From Rhyacichthys aspro (taxonomy: Eukaryota > Chordata > Actinopteri > Gobiiformes > Rhyacichthyidae): a DNA stretch of 64,000 bases. The stretch's first letter is position 1; each line of letters opens with the position of its first letter. Under the pieces are notes generated by a model. The model did not search any database. It worked only from the letters and a program-made list of their open reading frames with translations, and had not been told where the DNA came from. The DNA lies in contig CM072163.1 of the NCBI GenBank assembly GCA_036850595.1, positions 16,144,639 through 16,208,638 on the forward strand, in the 5' to 3' direction. This document shows positions 10,372 through 21,534 of the stretch, piece after piece. The position numbers and the translations under genes are program-made.

Positions 10372-12642
10372 CTAGTCATCGTTGTCTGTTGACTTGTAGT
10401 GGTCTTCATCGATGGTGGAAAAGATGTGTCCTTCGTTGCTGAGGAATTCTACTGCTTGCCTATAAAATAAATGTCACATAAGATTATCAGCAGATTTCCA
10501 ACCACAAGACAAAACATTCAGCTCTTTACTACCAAGTGAACACACAGTTGCTTTTCGTTTTTAAGTTTTAAGCTCATATAGGTTTTATACACTAGTACAG
10601 TGTGAGGTGCCACGTTCAAAAAGTTCTTACTTGATGATAGAGATGCTCATGCCACTGAGTCTTTGCTTTATGTCTTGAATACTGATGCCCTGTTGATCTG
10701 GGCAGCTTCTTATCAAACTCAGAACCTGAGAAATAAATTAAAGTTAGGAATTTCAGGAATGTCAGTATTTAAATGTTGCAACTTGTGTGTATTAAAAATT
10801 GCAACAAAAATATGAGTCCATACTGGTGTATACATAATAGTTTTTATATAATTTTCAATGTATGAGTATAAGAAGTTTTCAGTTGAAATAATCTGTAAGA
10901 TGTATTTTCAATATTTTCAATTCATTCAGGTTTGTTAACATTCAGCATTTTATGTTTAATATTAATCTCACCTGATTTTGACTTGGACTTAAACCATTGT
11001 TAACCATGTCATTTGCCCCTGCGTAGCCCCCTCCCATGGTTCCCATGTTTCCAATGTTTGACCGGGACATGGATGCAATGTTACTGTTCATTCCTCCTCC
11101 AGCAGCACTGGACTGAAAAATAAACAACATCAAGTGTTACTCACATTTCCTGATTTATAAAATGACAAAAAAAATCTTACTAATGCATTTTTATGGGAAT
11201 AGCTGATGGTGTGAATTGCTCATTTGTTGAATTTTATTTGATTTACAACACACAATAAAAGGAATAAAAAAAATTCTCACCATGGTCTGAGGTTTGGCGA
11301 GTGCCATGTGAGCGTGGACCACCTCCAGCATGTGTGAGGTGATTTCATTCATGTCCTCTAGAGGCCTGACACTGAATGCCACAACGGATCTGTGGTTCTT
11401 AAACAGAAGACATGCTCCAACAGTCAAAGCAGAGGAAGTACAACACTTCGCCACAATCAGGTCCAGTGATGCTCATTTTAAAAATGAGTGGTAGGTATTC
11501 ATTCATTATGCACCATATATGTTTTGTGTAACTGAATGGAGGTAATTTTAAATAATCAAACCTGAAAGGAGCGCAGATTGCCGGAGACTTTGACATATGT
11601 GCCTGGAGGCAGGACTGTGCTGTCCACACTGGGATCCTATTAGAGTGCAAAAGTAGTATTTATGTTTACTGTAAATGGAAAGAAATGGTATTGTAATGTC
11701 TTTGGGCATCTCTGACAGCATAACTCCTCTATGAGCAATGGCTAGGGTAAAAATGAGCTGACCTCTGTGTCCACCCACTGCTTCACATCCATAGGGGCAC
11801 TTGTCATGTCATCCACCTTGTACTGGATGTTTGTCATGGACTTGTCTGTGCTTCTGATGATACCCACAAGAGTGACCTGTGACACAACATATGAAATGTT
11901 ATTAAGAGTGAAATTAAAATGACCCTTTATGGATGATTTACTCTAGAGTGACCAACCTGGGCAACTTCTACATCGCCCACTTTGAAGGCCTCATCTGCCT
12001 GAGAGGCGGACATCAGCTGGGACACAGTGCAGGGGATAATCTGTGTGGCACGGGTCCTCTGTAAACCAAAAACTTATTATAACTTATACAATAGCTTTCC
12101 ATTTATCAGATGGAAACGCAAACGTACAGAAACAAATATTAGCAAGTACCAATTGAAAGTATTCTATTGGGGTATTCTAGGGCTGCCATGTCTCTGTCTG
12201 CACCAGTGTCTGACTGTGGCATGATTTAATAATGGACTCAATTGTGAAACGCCTTAAGTAACTTGACAAAAAAGCGCTATATAAATCTAATCCATTATTG
12301 ATTTGTCTACACACAGATTATGTTAAATACACAACAAACCCCTTTCTTTTCTCCTCCCTGGGACAAGGAGGGCGATGCAAACCCTCCTGGAGACTGAGTG
12401 TAACCTCCAGCCATGCTTGAGTCAGCGTATCCTCCTAAAAACAAACATAATGGCAGGATATTTTACTCTTTCCTCCCAAGTAAAAAACTCCACACAGTCG
12501 GCTATGCTTATGGACACTATAACCCTAATAATAAACAAGTCAAGCTAACTTTAGCTGCAGTGATACAATGTTGACTTTTAGAAATGACAAGCTATCTTAG
12601 GAGGCCAACAGTGAGGTCAATTAACTCACCCTGGTTCCACAT
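10372..12642 (-). CDS. rpa2: Replication protein A 32 kDa subunit
   Basis: Nine coding exons on the minus strand: 12642-12630, 12434-12340, 12058-11957, 11876-11763, 11636-11562, 11397-11281, 11112-10972, 10725-10631 and 10459-10372 (279 aa; human 270). RPA2 is the middle subunit of the heterotrimer that coats single-stranded DNA in replication, repair and checkpoint signalling. The N-terminal phosphorylation region is visible (GGYTQSPGGFASPS, with CDK-type SP sites), then the OB fold (RATQIIPCTVSQL, VTLVGIIR, KVDDMTSAPMDVKQWVD, VVAFSVRPLEDMNEI), a Gly/Asn-rich linker, and the C-terminal winged helix that binds repair proteins (QAVEFLSNEGHIFSTIDEDHYKST). The start codon is followed by only 13 nt of coding exon (MWNQG), as in other RPA2 genes. 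Confidence 0.96.
12180..12299 (+). repeat. 3' part of a fish SINE-like repeat in an rpa2 intron
   Basis: The stretch ending AAAAGCGCTATATAAAT followed by a CTAATCCATTA-type tail is the characteristic 3' end of a very common teleost interspersed repeat. Only the tail is clear; the 5' end is uncertain. Confidence 0.55.
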
Positions 12643-12788
12643 TTTGTCGGCGTCTTTTAATTAAGTTACTAAAATCAGGAAATTTGAATAAAATCTCAGA
12701 AACGGTGTATAAACTGCAAGAGCAGGCAAATAAAGCAGTGCACAGTCCTTCCTTGTCTTGAGGTCCCGCGCGCTAAACTCAACATAGT

Positions 12789-12798
12789 GCGCATGCGC
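12789..12798. promoter_or_regulatory. NRF1 palindrome in rpa2 promoter
   Basis: GCGCATGCGC, a perfect NRF1 site, about 150 bp upstream of the rpa2 start codon. Nearby TCCCGCGCGC (about 12774) and TCCCGCG (about 12811) resemble E2F sites, which fits an S-phase gene. Confidence 0.65.
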
Positions 12799-12849
12799 CG
12801 TGGAGAAGTCCCGCGTTGCTCTCATAACGTTTGTGAGCATTTTTCCCTG

Positions 12850-13624
12850 GTCTTGGTTTGTCTGGCCACCATATTTTGGCACATAATGAACATATTCTGC
12901 AGTAACCTTTGCGAAAACAGTTAAGTGCTACTATAAACTACGTACGCCTGCTATTACCCTAAAAAAAGACTTTCGAAAGGGGGTATAGAATAACAAATCC
13001 CATCCTGGAAGACAATGTTCAGGGTGAAAAATTCTGAGGTTATAGTGTGTTACCTTTATGTGCTGTCGGATTTATTATGACGCTTGGTGTCAGACTGTTG
13101 CCCCTTGTATTGTATTTCTGATCAATCTGCTGTTTTGCATATTGTTTCTGTTTTTAATATACGGCGTTTATATTCTATGGAAGTTTAATATATAATAATA
13201 ATGATAACAATAATAATATAATATGCCACCCACCTGTTGCAAATAACCAGCATTGAAACAGCGTATATGGTTTAGTTTATTTATTACTCATGACTCACAT
13301 GCGCTCAGAATAGTTTTCTGGTTTTAGTCGTTGCAGAACTAAGCCCATGACTCAAACTGTAGCCTAAGTTTCTCGGTTCATATCTTAAACTGTACTCAAA
13401 GTGGCCTTACTTTTAAATCTGGCAATAGACATATGCTAAAAGTTTGATACGCTCATATGGTTAAATGAGATGACAACAGGCATTACACGTAAAATACTAA
13501 AGCTGTGGGGCCAGCTCTCCTTTGAGGAGGCGTCATGCTGTGTCTTATCTCAGTCACTCTCCGTTAAGTCATACCTCGTAAGCATGAACTTGGCTGAATC
13601 GGAATAGCAGGCAGTTAGATCAGT
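12850..13624. other. Intergenic spacer between rpa2 and smpdl3b
   Basis: Divergent spacer. No exon or repeat family recognised; the right-hand part should hold the smpdl3b promoter and 5' UTR. Confidence 0.5.
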
Positions 13625-15695
13625 ATGTCAGCAGTGAAGTTCCTCATAGCATTTGGGCTTTTTAATGGTTGTTTAGGGCTCTCAGGTAAGAACATAATGA
13701 ATAATGTTGCAGCGAGCGTAATTACGCACAATGAGATACTGACATGCATACCATTTACATAGGAAGCTTCTGGCACATCACAGATCTGCACTGGGATCCA
13801 TCATACAAACTCAACGACAAGCCTGAACTGGTGTGTGCGTCCAGTGGTAACCGACCAGCGGCCAATGCTGGGACCTTTGGGGACTATGTTTGTGATTCAC
13901 CTTGGGACCTAATCAACTCTTCCATTTATGCCATGAAGGCTATTTTACCAGACCCGGACTTTATTGTCTGGACAGGGTATGTAAATGGATCTTAATCTCA
14001 ATATTTTTTCCTCACAAACATTTTACTTTTTTATTTATTTATTTTTAGTAAATTTGTAACAGTTTTATATTAATTGTTCAATGTGGCCAGAGATGACACA
14101 CCACATGTGCCCAACGAGAATCTGGGTGAAGAGGCAGTGCTCAGTATTATCAGCAACCTCACCTATATCATAAATCAGGTTTTCCCAAGTATGTGTCAAT
14201 ACACATAATTTAAATAAGTTATAGGGCCTATGATAGATTACATTTACGTTGAAAAAATCATCAAATCGTTTCTTCCATAGAAACTAAAGTGTACTCAGCT
14301 TTGGGCAATCACGACTATCACCCTAAAAATCAACTACCTGGAGCTTCTAACAACATTTATAACCGAACAGCTGAGATGTGGAAGGGCTGGTTGGATCTAG
14401 AGTCCCAAAAAACTTTCAAACAAGGTGGATATATTCTCCACATGAATAAAACACATATTTGTTTGATTGTGTCATCTATTTTTTGACACTTTGTGCACAC
14501 AGGAGGATTTTATACAGAGACGCTCCTGAATAGAACAGGTTACAGGATGCTGGTGCTAAACACAAACCTCTACTATGACCAGAACAAGCAGACACAGGGG
14601 GAGGAGGACCCAGCTGGTCAGTTCAGTTGGGCCGATAAGGTTCTAACAGAAGCAGCCAATAACAAAGAGAAGGTAGCACATACTTTTTTTCTTAAGCCTT
14701 TAACCCAATGCCACAATTTATCTAATTTGTTACAGATTTTTTTTACATTACAAATTGTAGCTAACACTGCAGATAACTGCTTTCTCACTTGTTCTCCAGG
14801 TGTACATCATTGGCCATGTCCCGCCAGGCTTTTTTGAAAAGAAGAGAAGTAAGCCATGGTTTAGCCCAAAGTTCAATGAGCAATACCTAAGATTAATTCA
14901 GAAACATCACTCGGTCATCATGGGTCAATTCTTTGGACATCATCATACTGACAGTTTTCGAATGATCTACAACTCACAGGGTAATATTAGAAGGCATGCT
15001 ATTATTATTTTTATTCAAAAATTCCTACATAATGTAGATTACACTTTCTATTTAAAAGTTAGATGTTTTAATAAAGGTGTATTTTAATTCTTGATCCAGG
15101 CTCTCCCATAAGCACAATATTCCTGAGCCCAGGGGTCACACCGTGGAAAACAACACTGCCTGGAGTGGTTGATGGAGCCAACAACCCTGGGATTCGTGTA
15201 TTTGAATATGACACAGAAACACTGCTGGTTAAGGTGAGTGAAGGCCATTTGCAAACTATCCTTAGTTTAAAAAACATTACAAAGCACTCTAATACTGATG
15301 TAGCTACATACATTGTTTCTTCTGGAATGAAACAGGATATGGTGACCTTCTACATGAACTTGACATATGCCAATGCAGACCATGAACGCTGGGAGAAGGA
15401 GTACCGTCTCACAGAAAGTTTTAGAGTACCAGATGCCTCCCCAGCTTCCATGCATAAGGTTCTGGAGCGGATATCTAATGACCGTTGCTATTTACAAAAG
15501 TACTACGAGTTTAACTCTGTTAGCTATGACTTAACAGAGTGCAACAATGACTGCCGCATTGACCATGTTTGTGCTGCGAGAGAAGTCGACTTCAGCCGGT
15601 ATGAACACTGTCTGGAAAAAGAAGGGGCAGTGTCAGTTTGTGCAGGGCTTTTATCATGGCTTTCTGTGATTTTGTTATTCACCAAATGCTTATAG
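13625..15695 (+). CDS. smpdl3b: Acid sphingomyelinase-like phosphodiesterase 3b
   Basis: Eight exons: 13625-13685, 13763-13976, 14091-14188, 14281-14424, 14503-14672, 14800-14980, 15100-15233 and 15336-15695 (453 aa). This is a secretory-pathway metallophosphodiesterase of the acid sphingomyelinase family that modulates membrane lipids and TLR signalling. Exon 1 encodes a signal peptide (KFLIAFGLFNGCLG). Metal-ligand motifs follow in order: DLHWDP, WTGDD, GNHDYHP, GHVPPG and GHHHTD. The last residues are hydrophobic (LLSWLSVILLFTKCL) with no charged tail after them, as expected for the GPI-anchored 3B form; 3A is secreted. The position next to rpa2 also matches human SMPDL3B. Confidence 0.93.
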
Positions 15696-16103
15696 TCTTT
15701 ATTTTTATACTTCACTCAGTCAATGGACATTCTGTGTCCTTGTCACTCAAGAGACTAAAGTACATAACATCTGTTATCTCATACTTTTGTGGGGTTAATG
15801 ATTTTACCTAAAGCTAGGTAACTGCTGTATTGTCCATGCTTTGACTAGAAAATACTTCTACTGTAGTATTAGTGTACTACTACTACTACTGTGGTTTATC
15901 ATATTGATTCTACTTTTGTCCAAACAATACGGTCTGTTTCTAACTACAGATAACACTGCTAAATCTGAGTTTTAAGATCATTACTCTAATCTATTGTCAT
16001 AAAGAGACTTTTTAATGACTGCTGGTAAACTAAGGAGGAGGGGTCCTTGCATCACTTATTGGGTACAATACTGGACTATGAGCCTGCTACAAGACATAAA
16101 ACA

Positions 16104-16109
16104 TTTATT
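16104..16109 (-). terminator. Polyadenylation signal of mecr
   Basis: TTTATT on plus (AATAAA on minus), 66 bp past the mecr stop, implying a very short 3' UTR. Confidence 0.55.
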
Positions 16110-16174
16110 GAGAGCTGAAGCAGCATATTTGTATTAAGTCATAAATCTAGTGGTATCACTGAATGACAGTCTGT

Positions 16175-18447
16175 TCACATAATCAGGATTTGTTTAGCAG
16201 AAGTAAAAGGCTGCATGGCTGTATCCAGAGCTTTGCGGTATTCTTCAAACATCACCCTGCTGCAAGCTGGAGCTGTGAGCTTCCCCTGTTTGATGAACGA
16301 GCACAACTCATCCAACATGTCTCTGAAGGCACTGCCATCTACAGGGAAACATTTTAAAAAATGTAATTACTTCCATAAACTATTGGAGGATCTACCTCTA
16401 AGACTATGTTTACTCACCATGTGACTGATCTCTCTTCCACTGTGTGACCCAAAATCCTCTAACCCTCACATCCTTGAAAATAAGGGCACTCTAAAAACAA
16501 AATTAAAGTAAATTTATATTGGCCTTTCCTATATGTAATGATGTTAATAAACATATTTGGTGTACCACAGGAACTGTAACTGGTTGTTTTGCCATCCCTC
16601 CATACGTTACCATGGATCCTCCCATCCTAGAATTAAAGGTAATTGTAAGGTATTTTACGTACAGCATTTAGCTTATGTGTACTAATATGTGTTAAGATTT
16701 AGCAGAGTCCTCACTGTAGATGACGAAGCAACTCTGTTGCACTCTTGCCACCAACACCATTCAGTGCAAGTTTAGGCTTTGGACAAGTCTTTGGACAAAT
16801 GGATGAATGAAATTATTAGATGCTTTTTTTTTTTATACTACAGTTGGAAATAATGACGCTGTTTTTAGACTCACACACTTTGAACAGTTCCTTCATTTCC
16901 GGTCTTCTAAGTGTCTCTTCTTTAATCACATGAGTAGCTCCAATAGTTTTTAGCCTATCACTAAGCTGTGTGAACTCTGGCCTTTGAATAAGAAGTGAGG
17001 ACTTTTAGTATAGTCATAAAATCAGGTGGACTTCAGAAACCAATCCTATAATGCCAACCATTGGTTCTAACTAAGAATCCACTCAGCCATAAGTTAATGT
17101 TAATATAAAACAAAGCAAACTTTAAAAGTTAAAGGTACAATATGCAGTATTTCTAGTAATTCTACTAATGTGTTTCTATTAAAATTCAATCAATCCTTTC
17201 TCTGCCTGTATTTCATCATTCTAAAACTCTGTTTATATAGGAGGGACACTTTAAAGTGTGTAGCACAATATGCAAGACAATTTGATAGAGTTATTCAAAA
17301 CCCAGAACAGACTTCAATTTGATTCATTCATATATTCACATAGAAATCCTGCATTGTGTGACTTTACAGGTAAAACATTTTTGTCTTTTTTACCTGTCTC
17401 GGATAACGTTAATAGTATTAATTCCTCGAGCAGCGGCTATCTGTATTACAGCCTGTCCAACTCCACTGTTTGCTGCATTCTGAATCACCGTCTCACCTAA
17501 ATACCCACATAAAATACACACCACAGAGAAATAAAAGGAAAGAAACAATGTAGGTTATTGTTTGTATCAGCTACAACGATAATAAAAACTGAACATCTTT
17601 GAGTGAGCATGTTACCAGGCTTCAAGTCTTCAAAATCACTGAGCATCCTGTAGGCAGTACAGGGATTAACACCTAGTGTGGCTGCTGCCAACAGGGGAAT
17701 GTCATTTGGCAGCGAGATGACATCATCCTCTGCAAACACTGCTGCTGTCCTCCATGTACCTGTACACATCAACAAGCCTTCCATGTTCATAAACTCTTAT
17801 TTATAATATATTATTAAATATTTAATATATGAACCTGTATGTTACCTAAACCAGCATCTTTAGGGATAACCCAGTCTCCAGTTTTTAAGGACTTCACTTG
17901 GCTGCCCACCTCTGTGACCTGGCCGACCCCCTCGTTTCCTCCAGTAGCTGGGAGGTCAGGCAGGATAGCATAGGTCCCTTGAATCATGTTGATATCAGAT
18001 GGATTGACAGGGGTTGCTAGCATCTTAACAAGGACATCTTTGGCACCAACAGGTCGAAGCTCCACATTTTCCAAGCTGTAACACATTGTTGAACTAAATC
18101 TGGCTGCAGAACACATTAACAGGTAGGCTTGTCCTGTAAAGACTTAAAGTTGAGCTCTAGCATATCTACTGAGGATAAACTCCTAAGCTACATGGTTGGT
18201 TTACCTAAATAAACAAGTATACAACATGAGTAATTAACAACATTAATCCTCACTGAACCACTTGAGAGGGGTCTCCGTGTTTGCTGTACTGAAGGGCCTT
18301 GCAGGTATGTGCTGAGAGTCGTGCAGAATGACAGAAGTGAGCAGCTTTAGCATCATCTCTGTGCCTTGCTAGCTGAAACACAGCAGCGAGGGAACTTGTA
18401 CATGTTGGTTTGCCTTTAAAATAGATGCTGTGAAGTCGCACCCACAT
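16175..18447 (-). CDS. mecr: Mitochondrial trans-2-enoyl-CoA/ACP reductase
   Basis: Nine coding exons on the minus strand: 18447-18254, 18075-17846, 17759-17616, 17496-17394, 16981-16879, 16788-16715, 16626-16566, 16490-16418 and 16338-16175 (381 aa; human 373). MECR does the NADPH-dependent last step of mitochondrial type II fatty-acid synthesis, which supplies the lipoic-acid precursor. The N-terminus is rich in Arg/Ser/Ala/His, as in a mitochondrial presequence. The MDR-type catalytic domain follows (PVNPSDINMIQGTY, PATGGNEGVG), then TLGVNPCTAYRML and the nucleotide-binding NSGVGQAVIQIAA. The C-terminus ends AKQILIM, close to human AKQILTM in pattern. Exon 6 has two equivalent acceptors 12 nt apart (16788 or 16776); I chose the longer because it keeps residues found in other species. 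Confidence 0.94.
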
Positions 18448-18545
18448 TGCGGAATACTGTACGTCTTACAGCTTGTAAGTTAAGAGGAAATCCAACAGTT
18501 TTTAGTTATGCTCTTCGTGGAATTCATTAGCATTTCTCAAACTCG

Positions 18546-18583
18546 GCGGCCATATTGGATTTTACGCACGGAGTCACGTGGTG
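18546..18583. promoter_or_regulatory. mecr promoter motifs (E-box and YY1-like)
   Basis: Just upstream of the mecr first exon lie GGCGGCCATATTGG, a YY1-like sequence, and GTCACGTGGT, a palindromic CACGTG E-box of the USF/MITF type. No TATA box was seen. Confidence 0.4.
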
Positions 18584-18749
18584 AAATGTAAACAGCGAAC
18601 AGCGCCCCTGCTGGTAGTGTTTGGAAAAGAGATAGAAGAGAAAAAAAAAAAAATTAATTAAGGTGCCATAAGTAACTGTCTTTTAACATCAGAACTGTGT
18701 CTTTTTACAACACAAATACAGACACATACACAGTGATTTTTTTTACATA

Positions 18750-18755
18750 TTTATT
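18750..18755 (-). terminator. Likely distal polyadenylation signal of lin28a
   Basis: TTTATT on plus (AATAAA on minus). Used as the 3' end it gives a lin28a 3' UTR of about 2.8 kb, in line with the long UTRs of vertebrate lin28 genes. Confidence 0.5.
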
Positions 18756-21534
18756 AGGAAATGGAGCGAATTTTTACATATAGAAACATTACCACAGTAA
18801 TACTTTGGAAAGCTTACATGCTGCTTATCACTGACAAACTGGCCATTAAATCACCTGAGATTAATACAACTGTAGTTCCATGGCAGTAAACATACATTCA
18901 GCAGTAATAGATTTTTTAAATAAGCCCAAGCCATTTACAAGACACACCTCCTGTTCAATGGCTTATGGTCATTACAGATGACACCATGTAAAGCACATTG
19001 TAAGCAAACTGCAATGCAGAACCCTGAGCATATCATTTTACACATCCCTGAAGTTCAAGATAAATCTAACCCATCTAACACCCAACAATCAAATCACAAA
19101 AAACAGAGGTTAAACAGGTTTGAGAACATCAGCCATGGTTTTCCTTCAAAAATTTCTCACATGAGGACAACACATTGTTGGCTTGCAGAGGCTCAAGAAA
19201 GATAATTGTGTCCCTTTAAAATGAAAAGGCAAGGAAGGCAAGTGTTCACATTAGATTATAAAATAGCATTGTAAGACCAAGCAGCTGAAAACTGTTATGA
19301 AACATGAGTGTGAAACATCCATGACATTCTTTTTGTCATAATCATTGATAGTCTGAAACACAATGTCAGCCATGTGTTGAGATGAGACAACCCCTGAATT
19401 ATACTACTAGCCCCAATCCCTCAATATTCTACTACATTCCCATCTACGATGATTATAGAGAAAATACAATAAAAGGGGAACATTTTTCATATAACATGGC
19501 ATTACAAGAAGAAATTATAATAAACGTCATCATACTGGGTGCGTGGAAAGTGAACCAAGTATAAACATGTAGCATCCAGAAAGCTTGTCAATCTCAATAG
19601 AACCTCTTTCACATAATTTGCACTAAAACAAACTGAGGCTTTATGTTGAAAACTTCACATCATGCGGATTCATATATTCTGAATTAACACTCCCTGACTC
19701 CAGACCAATCTACATTTTCCCTGAGCTTTTGGAGATTGGCATTTCCTGAGATAAGTCAGATAAGAGTAGAGGTACTTTCTTTTTAAAAGCTAAAAAAAAG
19801 TGTAAAAGATTGAACACATATTCAAAAAGATTAAACTGAATATACAAAGAAATGGATGCATCTTACACGATTAGTGCAGAGTAACTTTGCATTGGTTTTG
19901 GCATATACAGATACATGGTATGTAGGACAATAAACGCCAAAAGGTCTATTGTGGATAGTATTTAAAAAAAAAAAAAAAACATACACAAAACAAAGAAAAA
20001 CGAAACAAATCTCGAGTCTTTTTCTTGATCATTGAAAGCACTTCTGCACAACATAAAACTCAACTTTGAAATGGATTACCATATATTTATTTAATTTCAG
20101 AGGCTTAAAAAAAAATCAGATGACAACGCTGTAGAGATCTTGGATGAAAATAAATAAGTAGTATGATATTTAAAAAATAACTTTACATATATATTAGTGG
20201 GATGTAAAAGTCTTCTCAGCTTCTCCTGTAAAATGGGAGTAAAATGCTGATTAGCTAGCTAGTTCTAAATACTCCTCCATGCAGGCTTGGTGTTCCTGAG
20301 CTATCACCTTACTAAGGGCTGTAGGGAGGTAATGTCTTAAATAACTACCTAGAAATGGATCACACCTGATATAAAACAAAAACACCAGCCATCCCACTGG
20401 CAACATCATGTCTGATTCTGCCTCATTTATTCAAGTATCAAGAGGAGAGCTAGCTGGACCTCTCAGTAAACAAGTCCAGGTCAAGTATATTGTTAGAGGT
20501 AGAATATTGTATATATAGTGTTGAGTCATAATTAAATCAAATCCGTGCTGAGGTAATGGGCAACAGTGTTTAACACAAACACCATAGAAGAATATACTGC
20601 AGATTACAGCCCCCAAATGGCAGCCTTTAAACTGTAATTATGTTGATCTGTGTGAACATTATAGTGCATAAGGATTTGATTTAACCCCAAATCATAAACA
20701 CAAGATGTATTCTAAGTAGATAGGGTTTAGTTTACCATCAGTAGCAAACTTATGCAAACATGCACAAATGAGGTAGAGTGTGCACCTTTCAACAGCCAGC
20801 AGAATGCTGTGTCAAAATATTAAAATGATGATTAAAAAAAACAAAACCAAAACCCAAAAAAAAAACAAAACACTGACCAAAAGCCAGAAACTACTTCTGG
20901 TCTGACATTCATTTGGCCCCAGGAAATCTGGATGGTCAATTGCAATATTGGCAGATGCCACTACATTGCCTATAGCTATACCCTTAAACACGTTCCATGT
21001 GTGTTAAAGCACCCTCCCATCTCCCAAGCGATTTGCAAACTAACATTCATTACAGAGGTACCAACTGTCACATCCCTGTCTCGTCAGATAGTGAGGTGTA
21101 ACAGTCAGGATAGTAAGGCAGCAAATGGGTAGCTGTATACTTAAAAAACTGACTTTTGTGCATAAAGGTAAGGTATAAAGTCTTTGAGAAAAGGCTCCAA
21201 ATAGAAAAGAAATTTAAAAAAAAATCCACTTTCAAAGTCATAATCTGTTTCATGGCAATGTTCATTATAGCCTCTCAAGCCTCTCTATCAACAACAGTGA
21301 TTCAAACATTTAGAAAGAGTCTTGAGTGCAATATTACAGTGGTATTCCTGAGTGTTACACCAAACTAAAACAAATAAACAATAATAAAAAAAGTTCTACA
21401 TGAGCAATCTTTTAACCTGAGGTAGTTCCAAAAGCAGCCTCAATAGGAATGGGAAAGCACGTCCCATTTCTTCATCAAAGCAGTTTGATTGGCTTCTGTG
21501 CTTCCCCTGGCATCAGCATCGCCCCATTCCTTCC
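18756..21534 (-). promoter_or_regulatory. lin28a 3' UTR with let-7 and miR-125 sites
   Basis: AT-rich, no coding exon. In mRNA sense there are two 8-mer let-7 sites CTACCTCA (21425-21418 and 20776-20769) and one 7-mer TACCTCA (20555-20549). For miR-125/lin-4 there is one 8-mer CTCAGGGA (19725-19718), one 7mer-m8 (19028-19022) and two 7mer-A1 sites (19697-19691, 19051-19045). let-7 and miR-125 control of LIN28 is well established; these particular sites are read by eye and untested. Confidence 0.65.
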
